From NCBI GenBank assembly GCA_013141055.1, contig JABFRS010000001.1:2290567-2354566 (forward strand): a stretch of DNA of 64,000 nucleotides, given 5' to 3'. The notes under the pieces were generated by a model. That model saw only the letters and a program-made list of their open reading frames with translations, did not search any database and had not been told where the DNA came from. The position numbers and the translations under genes are program-made. Origin of the DNA: Cyclobacteriaceae bacterium (GTDB taxonomy: Bacteria; Bacteroidota; Bacteroidia; Cytophagales; Cyclobacteriaceae). Below, piece by piece: positions 45,666-54,578 of the stretch (positions within the stretch are counted from its first letter, which is position 1; every line of letters starts with the position of its first letter).

Positions 45666-46968
45666 GTATAGTTTTTCGTCCGATGCTGATATACGTGAAT
45701 CCCTGATCCTGCATATCCTTTAGTTCATAAAGATTACGGCCATCAAAGATAACCTTGCTTTTCATAATGGAGATCAGCTTTGCAAAGTCCGGTGTTCTGA
45801 ACTCAGGCCATTCTGTTGCAATAAAGATTGCATCCGCTCCGGTTGCAGCTTCATAAGGAGTTGTGTGATAGCTGATCTTATCGCCCAATATTTTTTTCAC
45901 ATTATCCATTGATTCAGGATCATGTGCCCGGATAATAGCTCCCTCTGAAAGAAGCTCATCAATGTTGTATAATGACGGAGCTTCGCGGATATCATCAGTA
46001 TGTGGCTTAAACGATAGACCCCAGAAAGCAATCACTTTTCCTTTTAAGCTTCCAAAATGTTTTTTGATATGAGGAATGAGCTTGGTTTTCTGATCTGCGT
46101 TAACAGCCATCACGGATTTCAGAATCTTGAAGTCATAATCATTATCTTCTGAAGCTTTTGCCAGTGCCCATACATCCTTTGGAAAACAACTGCCGCCATA
46201 TCCAATTCCAGGAAATAAAAATCTTTTACCAATTCTACTATCAGTACCTACACCTTTACGGACTGCATCCACATCGGCTCCAAGTTTTTCGCAAAGATTC
46301 GCGATTTCATTCATGAAGGTGATCTTAGTAGCAAGAAAAGAGTTCGCCGCATACTTTGTCAATTCTGCAGAACGCTCATCCATGAAGATGATTGGATTAC
46401 CCTGACGAACAAAAGGTGCATATAACGTCTCCATAATTTTCTTTGCGCGATCAGAAGATGTTCCGATCACCACACGGTCTGGTTTCATAAAGTCATCAAC
46501 TGCCACACCTTCACGCAAGAATTCAGGATTGGAAACCACATCGAAATCAACCTTCGCTTTTGCTTTTATCTTCTCTGTAACTTTCTCTGCTGTGCCAACA
46601 GGTACCGTACTCTTGTCAATGATGACTGTGTACGATTGTAAAAGCTCGCCCAACTGACCCGCTACACCCAGGACATATTTCAAGTCTGCAGATCCATCTT
46701 CTCCCGGAGGTGTAGGTAATGCTAAAAAGATAATCTGAGCATCCTTTATACCTTCTTTTAAGTTCGTGGTAAACGATAGTCGTCCCTGTTTAATATTTCG
46801 CTCAAAAAGAACGTCAAGGCCAGGCTCGTAAATGGTGATGGTTCCCGCTGAAAGCTTTGAAATCTTCTCCGCATCGATATCGACACAAGTCACCGTATTG
46901 CCAGTCTCTGCAAAACAGGTTCCCGTTACCAAACCGACATAACCTGTCCCAACGACTGATATTTTCAT
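45658..46968 (-). CDS. UDP-glucose 6-dehydrogenase
   Basis: A 436-residue UDP-glucose/GDP-mannose dehydrogenase with N-terminal Rossmann [20 protein letters not shown], catalytic cysteine in [18 protein letters not shown] and a C-terminal UDP-binding domain ([19 protein letters not shown]). It oxidises UDP-glucose to UDP-glucuronate, feeding the decarboxylase. It is first in the four-gene sugar operon. Confidence 0.94.
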   Translation of the reverse strand: MKISVVGTGYVGLVTGTCFAETGNTVTCVDIDAEKISKLSAGTITIYEPGLDVLFERNIKQGRLSFTTNLKEGIKDAQIIFLALPTPPGEDGSADLKYVLGVAGQLGELLQSYTVIIDKSTVPVGTAEKVTEKIKAKAKVDFDVVSNPEFLREGVAVDDFMKPDRVVIGTSSDRAKKIMETLYAPFVRQGNPIIFMDERSAELTKYAANSFLATKITFMNEIANLCEKLGADVDAVRKGVGTDSRIGKRFLFPGIGYGGSCFPKDVWALAKASEDNDYDFKILKSVMAVNADQKTKLIPHIKKHFGSLKGKVIAFWGLSFKPHTDDIREAPSLYNIDELLSEGAIIRAHDPESMDNVKKILGDKISYHTTPYEAATGADAIFIATEWPEFRTPDFAKLISIMKSKVIFDGRNLYELKDMQDQGFTYISIGRKTIHA

Positions 46969-46990
46969 GATTAAACTTTTTTAGAGGGGG

Positions 46991-46998
46991 CAAAAATA
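46991..46998 (-). promoter_or_regulatory. candidate -7 element for the nucleotide-sugar operon
   Basis: TATTTTTG on the minus strand fits TAnnTTTG exactly and lies 22 bases before the ugd ATG. No clear TTTG is at -33, so confidence is limited. Confidence 0.4.
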
Positions 46999-47059
46999 GG
47001 GCTTTGAGCATGAGAATCTGCGCATTCTGGACGAAATAAAGCAAGCAAACTAACAGTCG

Positions 47060-47091
47060 TTTGGCTGATTGTTGAAGTTGCTGTACTTTTG
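47060..47091 (+). promoter_or_regulatory. primary-sigma promoter for the acyl-CoA dehydrogenase gene
   Basis: TTTG (47060-47063), a 20-base spacer and TACTTTTG (47084-47091) match the Bacteroidota TTTG / TAnnTTTG pattern fully. The predicted start of transcription is about 14 bases before the ATG. Confidence 0.75.
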
Positions 47092-47111
47092 AAACCTAAA
47101 TAAGAAAGGCG

Positions 47112-48281
47112 ATGCAAGTAATGACAGAGACTTCTGCTGGAATTGATTTCGAGCAATCGGAAAGCCAGGCGATGGTAACACAAATGATCAGGGATTTTGG
47201 GAACAAATTCATCCGTCCTCATATGATGGAATGGGACGAGTCTCAGGAATTTCCGGTTCATATTTTTCGTGAAATGGGTAAGCTGGGGCTTATGGGTGTG
47301 CTGGTTCCAACGGAGTATGGTGGTGCTGGCTTAAGCTATATGGAATACGTAACCACCATTGCTGAGATATCACGCATTGATGGTTCAATAGGATTATCAG
47401 TAGCTGCACATAATTCTCTTTGTACAAATCATATTCTTCAGTTTGGCAATGAAGAACAAAAGCAAAAATATCTTCCAAAGCTTGCTTCAGGCGAATGGAT
47501 TGGAGCTTGGGGTTTGACAGAACCAAATACAGGATCAGATGCCGGAAACATGAGGACCGTTGCTGTAGAAGATGGCGATCATTATGTGCTCAATGGATCC
47601 AAGAATTTCATCACCCATGGAAGAAGCGGGAATGTTGTAGTAGTTATTGTTAGAACGGGCAAGGTTGGAGATTCTCATGGAATGTCTTCTTTCATCATTG
47701 AAAAGGGCACAAAAGGGTTTACTTCCGGAAAGAAGGAAAACAAACTTGGAATGCGTGCATCAGAAACTGCTGAGTTGATCTTCTCAGATTGCCGTGTTCA
47801 TAAGAGTCAGATGATGGGTGAAGTAGGTGAAGGATTTATTCAGTCTTTGAAAGTTCTTGATGGTGGACGCATTTCAATTGCAGCCTTAAGTCTTGGAATT
47901 GCACAGGGAGCATTTGATGCGGCCCTGCAGTATTCAAAGGAACGTCAGCAGTTCAACAAACCGATCTCATCTTTTCAGGGCATTTCATTTAAGCTTGCTG
48001 ACATGGCAACCAAAATTGAAGCAGCCAGACTTCTGACATTCAGAGCTGCAGAGCTAAAGAACATGGGTAAAAGCGTGAACAAGGAATCTGCCATGGCAAA
48101 GCTTTACGCCTCTGAAGTGGCGGTGGATGTGGCCAATGAGGGAGTGCAGATTTTTGGTGGCTATGGTTATACCAAGGATTTTCCGGCTGAGAAGTTTTAC
48201 CGTGACGCAAAACTCTGCACAATCGGTGAGGGGACCTCAGAAATCCAGAAATTGGTGATTTCCAGGGCTCTTTTAGCCTAG
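47112..48281 (+). CDS. acyl-CoA dehydrogenase
   Basis: A 389-residue flavoenzyme of the fatty acid or branched-chain acyl-CoA beta-oxidation step. The family signatures are [53 protein letters not shown] and the C-terminal [15 protein letters not shown]. The glutamate of that last motif is the catalytic base in short-chain and butyryl-type enzymes, which suggests a short- to medium-chain substrate. Chain specificity is otherwise not readable. Confidence 0.95.
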   Translation: MQVMTETSAGIDFEQSESQAMVTQMIRDFGNKFIRPHMMEWDESQEFPVHIFREMGKLGLMGVLVPTEYGGAGLSYMEYVTTIAEISRIDGSIGLSVAAHNSLCTNHILQFGNEEQKQKYLPKLASGEWIGAWGLTEPNTGSDAGNMRTVAVEDGDHYVLNGSKNFITHGRSGNVVVVIVRTGKVGDSHGMSSFIIEKGTKGFTSGKKENKLGMRASETAELIFSDCRVHKSQMMGEVGEGFIQSLKVLDGGRISIAALSLGIAQGAFDAALQYSKERQQFNKPISSFQGISFKLADMATKIEAARLLTFRAAELKNMGKSVNKESAMAKLYASEVAVDVANEGVQIFGGYGYTKDFPAEKFYRDAKLCTIGEGTSEIQKLVISRALLA

Positions 48282-48312
48282 TTGGTCTTAGGCTTCACTA
48301 TTTTAGTTTGAT

Positions 48313-48345
48313 TTTGCAAAATAGGTGCCCTTTACCCTATATTTG
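48313..48345 (+). promoter_or_regulatory. candidate primary-sigma promoter for rpsU
   Basis: TTTG at 48313-48316, a 21-base spacer and TATATTTG at 48338-48345, an exact TAnnTTTG. The leader before the rpsU ATG would be about 16 bases. Confidence 0.65.
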
Positions 48346-48367
48346 CAGCCCATAAAGAACAATACGC

Positions 48368-48562
48368 ATGCTGATCATTAACATCAAAGAAAACGAGTCA
48401 ATCGATAAGGCCCTTAAACGCTTCAAAAAGAAGTTTGAAAAGACAGGTGTCCTAAGAGAGCTTCGCGCACGCACGGCTTTTGAAAAGCCATCTGTGACCA
48501 GAAGGACTCAGGTTTTGAAAGCGGTTTATCGCCAAAGCCAATTCGTAAAAGAGAATTACTAA
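48368..48562 (+). CDS. rpsU: 30S ribosomal protein S21
   Basis: A 64-residue basic protein with the S21 pattern: ENESIDKALKRFKKKFEKTG, then RELRARTAFEKPSVTRR and a basic tail. S21 sits near the anti-Shine-Dalgarno region of 16S rRNA. It has its own promoter and a strong terminator. Confidence 0.96.
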   Translation: MLIINIKENESIDKALKRFKKKFEKTGVLRELRARTAFEKPSVTRRTQVLKAVYRQSQFVKENY

Positions 48563-48586
48563 CATTCCATAGACATTTGTCAACAT

Positions 48587-48624
48587 ATCCCTCCGGATTC
48601 TTCATCCGGGGGGATTTTTTTTTT
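48587..48624 (+). terminator. Rho-independent terminator after rpsU
   Basis: ATCCCTCCGGAT / ATCCGGGGGGAT, a 12-bp stem with one G-T pair and a 5-base loop, followed by nine T. Confidence 0.92.
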
Positions 48625-48658
48625 ACATTTCTAAAGACGCCCGAATGTAGCTGCTGAC

Positions 48659-49531
48659 ATGATCGATTCTTTTCTGAATTATCTCCGTTTTGAAAAAAGG
48701 TTTAGCCCGCATACTGTCCTTTCTTATAAGAATGACCTATCCCAGTTTGAGATTTATCTGAGGAAAAGCTATGAGGAAATTCCCTCTGTGGCCTCATACG
48801 GAATGGTACGTTCCTGGATCGTTGAACTTGTTGAGCAGAAGCTGGATCCTTTATCGGTTAACAGAAAAATTGCCAGCCTTCGCAGCTATTATAAATTCCT
48901 GCTGAAGCAGGAATCGATCAGTAAAGATCCAATGATGAAGATCAAGGTGCTGAAGACGAAAAAGAAACTTCCTCAATTCGTAAAGGAGCCGGACATAAAC
49001 TCTGTGCTTGATCAGGAGTTTGAGAACAATCATGAGGGTTGGAGATCAAAACTCGTACTGGAACTTTTGTATGGAACAGGAATGCGATTGTCTGAATTGA
49101 TCAATCTGAAAGAGAATCAGGTTAATCTTCGCGAACAAACAATTCGTGTATTAGGTAAAAGAAATAAAGAAAGAGTCATTCCTTTTTCGGATTCACTCGT
49201 TCCAATCATAAAAGGGTATCGTAACGCAAGAAATAAAGAGATTGAAGTTGGCGATCACGGATGTTTTATTGTTGGTGACACCGGAGGCAAATGTTATCCC
49301 ATGCTTGTGCAGCGAATAGCAAAAAAATATTTGAGTTCAACTTCTGTAGAGAAAACAAGTCCACATGTTCTGAGACACACATATGCGACTCATCTTTTGA
49401 ATAAGGGTGCTGAGATCAACGCCGTGAAAGATCTGTTGGGTCATAGTAGTTTGGCAGCAACACAGGTATATACACACAACTCAATGGAGAAGCTTAAAAA
49501 GGTATTTGATCAGGCTCATCCCAAAGCATAA
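48659..49531 (+). CDS. XerC-like tyrosine recombinase
   Basis: A 290-residue tyrosine recombinase. The N-terminal SAM-like domain (about 1-85) has FLNYLRFEKRFSPHTVLSYK. The catalytic domain has LLYGTGMRLSELINL (Arg), SPHVLRHTYATHLLNKG (His-x-x-Arg), LLGHSSLAATQVYTH (His and Tyr nucleophile). Length and sequence are those of XerC/XerD, which resolve chromosome dimers at dif; the raiA/hpf neighbour is common for the chromosomal gene in this phylum. No att sites or phage genes are nearby, so an integrative-element origin is not supported. Confidence 0.93.
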   Translation: MIDSFLNYLRFEKRFSPHTVLSYKNDLSQFEIYLRKSYEEIPSVASYGMVRSWIVELVEQKLDPLSVNRKIASLRSYYKFLLKQESISKDPMMKIKVLKTKKKLPQFVKEPDINSVLDQEFENNHEGWRSKLVLELLYGTGMRLSELINLKENQVNLREQTIRVLGKRNKERVIPFSDSLVPIIKGYRNARNKEIEVGDHGCFIVGDTGGKCYPMLVQRIAKKYLSSTSVEKTSPHVLRHTYATHLLNKGAEINAVKDLLGHSSLAATQVYTHNSMEKLKKVFDQAHPKA

Positions 49532-49606
49532 GGCTACTGGCATGATTTTGTTGAGATAAATAAGTAGAATAAAAGAGTACGATCGTTTCACTTAAATTCA
49601 AGAGTT

Positions 49607-49888
49607 ATGAGGTTACAGGTTCATTCAATCCATTTCAATGCCGATCAGAAATTGATCGACTTCATTCAGCAACGTGTCGATAAGCTTCAGACATTTTATG
49701 ACCGGTTTGTAGAGGGAGAAGTTTTTCTCAGAATTAACAATGAAGGAATAGAAAATAAAACAGTAGAGATAAAGCTTAGTGTTCCCGGGAAAAAGTTATT
49801 TGCAAAGGAACAAGCTCGTTCATTTGAAGCTGCTGCAGATATGGCAACCGAAGCTCTGAGAAATCAGTTGAACAAATTCAAACGATAG
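49607..49888 (+). CDS. raiA: ribosome hibernation factor, short HPF/RaiA family
   Basis: A 93-residue protein of the S30EA/HPF family: MRLQVHSIHFNADQKLIDFI, VEGEVFLRINNEG and LFAKEQARSFEAAADMATEA. It lacks the C-terminal dimerisation domain of long HPF. Short forms bind the 30S subunit and inhibit or store ribosomes in stationary phase. The common neighbours in many Bacteroidota (tRNA genes, tuf) are not found here; metK is placed convergently instead. Confidence 0.93.
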   Translation: MRLQVHSIHFNADQKLIDFIQQRVDKLQTFYDRFVEGEVFLRINNEGIENKTVEIKLSVPGKKLFAKEQARSFEAAADMATEALRNQLNKFKR

Positions 49889-49907
49889 AAAACAGATTTA
49901 TTACTAT

Positions 49908-49943
49908 AAAAAAAGCCCCTTCGGATACCGGAGGGGCTTTTTT
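49908..49943. terminator. bidirectional terminator between raiA and metK
   Basis: AAAAAAGCCCCT-TCGG / CCG-GAGGGGCTTTTTT, a GC-rich stem flanked by A- and T-runs, placed between convergent genes. Confidence 0.9.
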
Positions 49944-49959
49944 ATGATCTATTTGACTT

Positions 49960-51213
49960 CTAAAGCTTAAATGCTTTTTTTACCTTATCCACGTAGTCAA
50001 GTTTTTCCCAAGGGAACAACTCAACCTTTACTTTCTTTTCTGTCTTCTTTCCTTTGTTGAAAACCTTTTCAACAATTTTAGGCTCACGACCCATGTGTCC
50101 ATAGGCAGCAGTTTCAGAATAAATAGGTGTGCGTAACTTAAAACGTTCTTCAATGAAGTAAGGACGCATGTCGAAGATCTTTGCGATCGCATCAGAAATT
50201 TCTCCATCAGACATCTTCACTTTGGAAGTTCCGTAAGTGTTAACATACAGGCCAACAGGTTGTGCTACACCAATTGCGTAAGCAACCTGAACGAGTACTT
50301 CGCTGCAAACACCCGCAGCCACAAGATTCTTAGCAATGTGACGGGTAGCATATGCTGCTGAACGGTCAACCTTGGAAGGATCTTTTCCTGAAAAGGCGCC
50401 ACCACCATGTGCACCTTTACCACCATAAGTATCAACAATGATCTTTCTTCCGGTAAGACCTGTGTCACCGTGTGGACCACCGATTACAAATTTACCAGTA
50501 GGATTAACGTGGTACTTGATGTCATCTCCAAATAATGCCTGAAGGCGTTTTGGAAGTCTTTTCTTGATGCGAGGAACCAATACATTGATCACGTCATCCT
50601 TTATTTTTTTCAACATCACAGCGTCTTTATCGAAATCATCATGCTGAGTAGAGATAACGATGGTGTCAATGCGGGTTGGTTTATTGTCGTCACCGTATTC
50701 AATTGTTACCTGAGACTTTGCATCAGGACGGAGATAGTTCATAGCTTTTCCTTCACGACGAAGGACGGCAAGTTCCAGCAACAACATATGAGCCAGATCC
50801 AACGCAAGCGGCATATAGTTGTCCGTTTCGTTGGTTGCATAACCAAACATCATTCCCTGGTCACCAGCACCCTGATCTTCTTTTTTCTTGCGCTCAACAC
50901 CTTGATTGATGTCAGCAGATTGTTCGTGAATAGCAGAGAAAATTCCGCAGCTATTTGCTTCAAACATATATTCGCTCTTAGTGTATCCGATCTTTCGGAT
51001 GACTTCACGGGCGATTTCCTGAACATCAAGATATGCTTCAGATTTTACTTCACCTGCCAGAACCACCTGACCGGTTGTTACCAGCGTTTCGCAAGCAACT
51101 TTTGAATTTGGATCGTACGCTAAAAAGGCGTCGATTAAAGCGTCAGAAATTTGGTCGGCAACCTTGTCGGGGTGCCCTTCAGATACTGATTCGGAAGTGA
51201 ATAAATATGGCAT
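49960..51213 (-). CDS. metK: S-adenosylmethionine synthetase
   Basis: A 417-residue enzyme making SAM from methionine and ATP. Signatures are [37 protein letters not shown] and [20 protein letters not shown], with complete N-terminal, central and C-terminal domains. It is transcribed alone; no SAM riboswitch is recognised in the short leader. Confidence 0.97.
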   Translation of the reverse strand: MPYLFTSESVSEGHPDKVADQISDALIDAFLAYDPNSKVACETLVTTGQVVLAGEVKSEAYLDVQEIAREVIRKIGYTKSEYMFEANSCGIFSAIHEQSADINQGVERKKKEDQGAGDQGMMFGYATNETDNYMPLALDLAHMLLLELAVLRREGKAMNYLRPDAKSQVTIEYGDDNKPTRIDTIVISTQHDDFDKDAVMLKKIKDDVINVLVPRIKKRLPKRLQALFGDDIKYHVNPTGKFVIGGPHGDTGLTGRKIIVDTYGGKGAHGGGAFSGKDPSKVDRSAAYATRHIAKNLVAAGVCSEVLVQVAYAIGVAQPVGLYVNTYGTSKVKMSDGEISDAIAKIFDMRPYFIEERFKLRTPIYSETAAYGHMGREPKIVEKVFNKGKKTEKKVKVELFPWEKLDYVDKVKKAFKL

Positions 51214-51241
51214 TTGTTTGTTTTGGATTTACTAAAGGCCG

Positions 51242-51249
51242 CAAAGATA
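51242..51249 (-). promoter_or_regulatory. candidate -7 element for metK
   Basis: TATCTTTG on the minus strand matches TAnnTTTG and lies 28 bases before the metK ATG. At the -33 distance only TGTG is seen. Confidence 0.45.
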
Positions 51250-51276
51250 ATGAGGTTTAACTATTCTCCCACACCT

Positions 51277-51987
51277 CTATTTGATTGCCAGAAAAAGGAA
51301 TACAGCAGGGACTTTTTCAAATGTCATGAGGCCTTTCTTCCATTGATTTATGTCCTGACAGATGATTTTTTCATCAGCGGATGTGAGGTTGATAGCAACA
51401 CAAAGCTTTGTATCTCCTCTTAAGGACTTCAACAAATGGTTTAACAGTGAGTTGTTCCGATAAGGAGTTTCAATGAATATCTGAGTTTGATTTTTTTCTC
51501 TTGACTCTTGCTCAAGGACTTTTATTGAATTGCCCGCATCTTTTGCTTCTACCGGAAGGTATCCATGAAAAGCAAATTTTTGCCCGTTTAATCCTGAGGC
51601 CATCAAGGCAAGCAGGATTGAAGAAGGCCCGACCAATGGAACAACCTGTATCTGGTTTTGATGTGCGTAAGCGACAGCCATTGCACCCGGATCCGCAATG
51701 CCAGGGCAACCTGATTCGCTGAGAATGCCAACATTAATCCCATTTTGAAGTGGAGACAATAGTTTTGCCAAAGATGTAGCAGGAGTGTCTTTATCAAGAA
51801 CTTCAAACTGAAGTGCCTCAATGCTCTCATGCACTTTAAGGCTGCTTACAAACCGCCGTGCAGTGCGTACATTTTCACACAAAAAATAGGAGAGGGATTT
51901 TACCGACTCCGTTACCAGTGATGGCAAAACGAATTTCTGTGTTTCGTCAGCAATAATAGTCGGGAGAAGAAAAAGTTTGCCTTTCAT
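51277..51987 (-). CDS. tetrapyrrole-methylase-fold SAM methyltransferase, RsmI-like
   Basis: A protein of about 236 residues. MKGKLFLLPTIIADE and GINVGILSESGCPGIADPGA are the signature of the RsmI branch of the TP_methylase family, with LVGPSSILLALMASGLNGQK and IFIETPYRNNSLLNHLLKSL further on. RsmI 2'-O-methylates C1402 of 16S rRNA; this short Bacteroidota form may or may not have the same target. An in-frame GTG at 52002 overlaps the upstream stop by four bases and would add five residues. Confidence 0.9.
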   Translation of the reverse strand: MKGKLFLLPTIIADETQKFVLPSLVTESVKSLSYFLCENVRTARRFVSSLKVHESIEALQFEVLDKDTPATSLAKLLSPLQNGINVGILSESGCPGIADPGAMAVAYAHQNQIQVVPLVGPSSILLALMASGLNGQKFAFHGYLPVEAKDAGNSIKVLEQESREKNQTQIFIETPYRNNSLLNHLLKSLRGDTKLCVAINLTSADEKIICQDINQWKKGLMTFEKVPAVFLFLAIK

Positions 51988-51998
51988 TTTTAATTTGA

Positions 51999-52403
51999 TC
52001 ACGAGTGAAGAACCCCTTCCCGTTCGAGTTCTTTAATGAATGTAAGATTCTCTTCCCGGATCGTATCGGGCACAAAAACAAATCGTTTGTCGTATATCTG
52101 AGTTCCAATATAATAGCTTAGCCAATACTCGTTGTTAAGGTGAAAAACAGCTGAATCAATTGGCTCTATCAGCGCGGTGCTGTTGGGTGGCACGGTTTGC
52201 AAAAAATGACGGAGCGTGGAGGTGCGTTGCTTCTCGCCCTCTTTTTCCCCGTAACCTGTGCTGGCCACCAGAGTATTTTCAAGAGCAACATCGTTGTTGT
52301 TAATCAGATATACTTTCCACTCGTCCTGAAGCAGATTATTCTTATCACGAATGACAGCAAGTGTTACATTTTTTACAATGGGAAGATGAATGTCTTTGAT
52401 CAT
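51999..52403 (-). CDS. conserved hypothetical protein between lipB and the RsmI-like gene
   Basis: A soluble protein of about 134 residues from ATG 52403, with no signal peptide, membrane segment or recognised motif. It opens IKDIHLPIVKNVTLAVIRDK with alternating strands, then an EPIDSAVFHLNNEYWLSYYI segment and a helical C-terminus. It is probably in one transcript with lipB, 40 bases upstream, and overlaps or abuts the methyltransferase gene. Its function is unknown. Confidence 0.75.
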   Translation of the reverse strand: MIKDIHLPIVKNVTLAVIRDKNNLLQDEWKVYLINNNDVALENTLVASTGYGEKEGEKQRTSTLRHFLQTVPPNSTALIEPIDSAVFHLNNEYWLSYYIGTQIYDKRFVFVPDTIREENLTFIKELEREGVLHS

Positions 52404-52443
52404 ACAGCACAGATTCAGCAACAAAAATAAATATCTCCTGGAA

Positions 52444-53184
52444 TTAATTACGTTTTGGGCTGGATGTTGCCACCAAAGCCTTCATTCCAAAAAGTGAGAC
52501 AAGATTATTTTTCAGAACTTCCTTTACTTCATTCATATTCTGAATAGTCCTTAATTCTTTTTGCATCGAAGTAACAGCTTTATCGGCGAGCCCGCACGGC
52601 ACGATGTAATCGAAATATTTGAGGTCTGAATTAACATTAAAAGCAAGGCCATGAAGTGTCACCCAACGACTGGTCTTTACCCCAAGAGCACAGATCTTTC
52701 TTGCCTTGTTATTATCAATATCGAGCCAGACACCAGTAAGTCCTGGAATTCTTCCGGATTGGATTGAAAAATGCTTAAGAGTCATGATCACAGACTCTTC
52801 CAACAATCTCATATACTGATGAATGTCTGTGAAGAAATTTTCCATGTCGATGACTGGGTACACAACAATTTGCCCGGGACCGTGATATGTGATGTCTCCG
52901 CCTCTGTTGACTGGATAATAGGTAGCATTTATTGTGTGGAGCTCTTCTTTTTTGACAAGAAGATTTTTCTCGTCTCCGCTTTTACCCAAAGTAAAAACAT
53001 GAGGATGTTCGCAAAAGATCAGATAATTTTTTGTGGTGAGTTGCTTATCCTCAGAAGTGTCCCTGTTGGCGGATTTAATTGCAAGAGTATCATTGAACAG
53101 GTGGGTTTGATAATCCAGTGCCTGCTGATAATCGATCAATCCAAGGTCAATGATCTCAGTTTCGTGATTCGGCTTTAAATTCAT
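52444..53184 (-). CDS. lipB: lipoyl(octanoyl) transferase
   Basis: A 246-residue enzyme that moves octanoyl from acyl-carrier protein to lipoyl domains. It carries the LipB signature YPVNRGGDITYHGPGQIVVY, HGLAFNVNSDLKYFDYIVPC with the catalytic cysteine, and the following GLADKAVTSM with the conserved Lys. It overlaps the sugar isomerase gene by four bases. Confidence 0.96.
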   Translation of the reverse strand: MNLKPNHETEIIDLGLIDYQQALDYQTHLFNDTLAIKSANRDTSEDKQLTTKNYLIFCEHPHVFTLGKSGDEKNLLVKKEELHTINATYYPVNRGGDITYHGPGQIVVYPVIDMENFFTDIHQYMRLLEESVIMTLKHFSIQSGRIPGLTGVWLDIDNNKARKICALGVKTSRWVTLHGLAFNVNSDLKYFDYIVPCGLADKAVTSMQKELRTIQNMNEVKEVLKNNLVSLFGMKALVATSSPKRN

Positions 53185-54179
53185 GAAGACCGGTCAAGCT
53201 CTGCCTTTAAAAAATCAATTTCTTCTATTGGATCAGGATCGACTTTATTCTCCTTTGCAAGGAAATACGAAATCCAATCAGTAAGATGGATCAGATAGAA
53301 GTATTGCTCAAGTAATGATGCGCCCTCGGCGACAATATCAATAATATGATGAGATCGTTTTTCAAAAATCTGCCTGCAGATGTCCAATCTTTTATCAACC
53401 CGGACGTGGTCATGATCGGAATGAAGATAAATAACCTGAGCCTGCTGGAGAATGTTTTCCGGGAATCGCCATCCTACCAATTCATTATGATTCATTTCCG
53501 GGAAGGTATTGTAATGAACGATTTGCTTTGCGTTCTCATTAAGCTGCTGCTGAAAACGGGCTGCCATTGCCTGGAGGCGACCATCACAATAGATAAATGG
53601 AAGTTTGCCTTTTAGTTTTTTTGCAATCAACTCAGCTTCTGCCTGAATTGCCTTTTCGCTTCGATCGAGATGCTCCATGGCATTCTCTGTTTCCCGAATG
53701 AAGGCGGCACCGATCAGGTTGGTGTGATATAATGCCGTAAGCAAAAAGACAATCATGTATGAAACAGTAACTCTCGGACTGTTATAGTTGCCTGGAATTC
53801 TAATGTAAAGAAGATTATGTTCTTTCACGATGTCCATCATCTTTCCGCCGGCTGTTATGCAGATAATGTGGGCACGCTTGAGCATTGCCTTCTGCATTGC
53901 TTCAAGGGTCTCTTCGGTATTTCCTCCATAAGAACATGCTATGAAAAGCGTATGGGGACTTACGAATTGCGGAATCTCATATCCCTTGCAAACGGTGATC
54001 GGGATGGGAACTCTTCCAAACGTAAGTGATTCCACCAGATTAGCCGCAATTCCACTGGCCCCCATCCCAACAATGAGTACGTTTCTAATGTCAGAGCCCT
54101 GTCGGACCAGATCCACACTATTCCCAATGCGGAGAGCATCGCTTAATTGTCTGGTAAATCCTTCGAGATTTTTTTTCAT
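53181..54179 (-). CDS. bifunctional phosphoglucose/phosphomannose isomerase
   Basis: A 332-residue SIS-domain isomerase. The first SIS domain has VLIVGMGASGIAANLVESL and FIACSYGGNTEETLEAMQKA; the C-terminal half has FPEMNHNELVGWRFP. It is related to archaeal/bacterial bifunctional PGI/PMI enzymes that interconvert fructose 6-phosphate with glucose or mannose 6-phosphate. Catalytic residues appear present (NHNE). It is first in the operon with lipB. Confidence 0.9.
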   Translation of the reverse strand: MKKNLEGFTRQLSDALRIGNSVDLVRQGSDIRNVLIVGMGASGIAANLVESLTFGRVPIPITVCKGYEIPQFVSPHTLFIACSYGGNTEETLEAMQKAMLKRAHIICITAGGKMMDIVKEHNLLYIRIPGNYNSPRVTVSYMIVFLLTALYHTNLIGAAFIRETENAMEHLDRSEKAIQAEAELIAKKLKGKLPFIYCDGRLQAMAARFQQQLNENAKQIVHYNTFPEMNHNELVGWRFPENILQQAQVIYLHSDHDHVRVDKRLDICRQIFEKRSHHIIDIVAEGASLLEQYFYLIHLTDWISYFLAKENKVDPDPIEEIDFLKAELDRSS

Positions 54180-54220
54180 GGAAATAGGATCCGTCTGAAA
54201 TTTGGAATCAAAGGTAGGTC

Positions 54221-54574
54221 ATGACTGATAATATCAAAATGGGAGAGCAGGGGGAAGATCTGGCGGCGGCATTCCTTCAGGAAAAAGGTTTTACCATCCT
54301 GGAAAGGAACTTTCGTTTTAAGAAATCAGAAATCGATCTGATTGTGAGTCGCGGAAACTGGCTGGTTTTTATTGAAGTAAAAACGAGAACATCAACGGCT
54401 TTCGGATATCCCGAAGAATTTGTTGACTACAAAAAGAAGAAAATGATTTTCGAAGGAGCGCTTGAATATATGTATCGCCAAGACTGGCAGGGGAATGTTC
54501 GATATGACATCGTAGCCGTAAATATTTATGGCCATAAGCACAAGATTCGTCACATTGAAGATGCTTTTTACTAG
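54221..54574 (+). CDS. YraN family (UPF0102) nuclease-fold protein
   Basis: A 117-residue protein with the YraN pattern: KMGEQGEDLAAAFLQEKGFT, SEIDLIVSRGNWLVFIEVKT with the acidic Asp and Glu-x-Lys of a restriction-endonuclease-like core. The family is predicted to act on nucleic acids, but its role is not established. It is convergent with the hybrid kinase gene, with only 4 bases between stops. Confidence 0.92.
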   Translation: MTDNIKMGEQGEDLAAAFLQEKGFTILERNFRFKKSEIDLIVSRGNWLVFIEVKTRTSTAFGYPEEFVDYKKKKMIFEGALEYMYRQDWQGNVRYDIVAVNIYGHKHKIRHIEDAFY

Positions 54575-54578
54575 CGAA

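Noticed and set aside
48659-49531. Phage or integrative-element integrase
   Set aside because: The length, motifs and raiA neighbour are those of chromosomal XerC/D; no att repeats, tRNA target or cargo genes are present.
51214-51276. SAM riboswitch ahead of metK
   Set aside because: The gap is only 63 bases and holds a promoter-like element; no riboswitch-type multi-helix fold fits.
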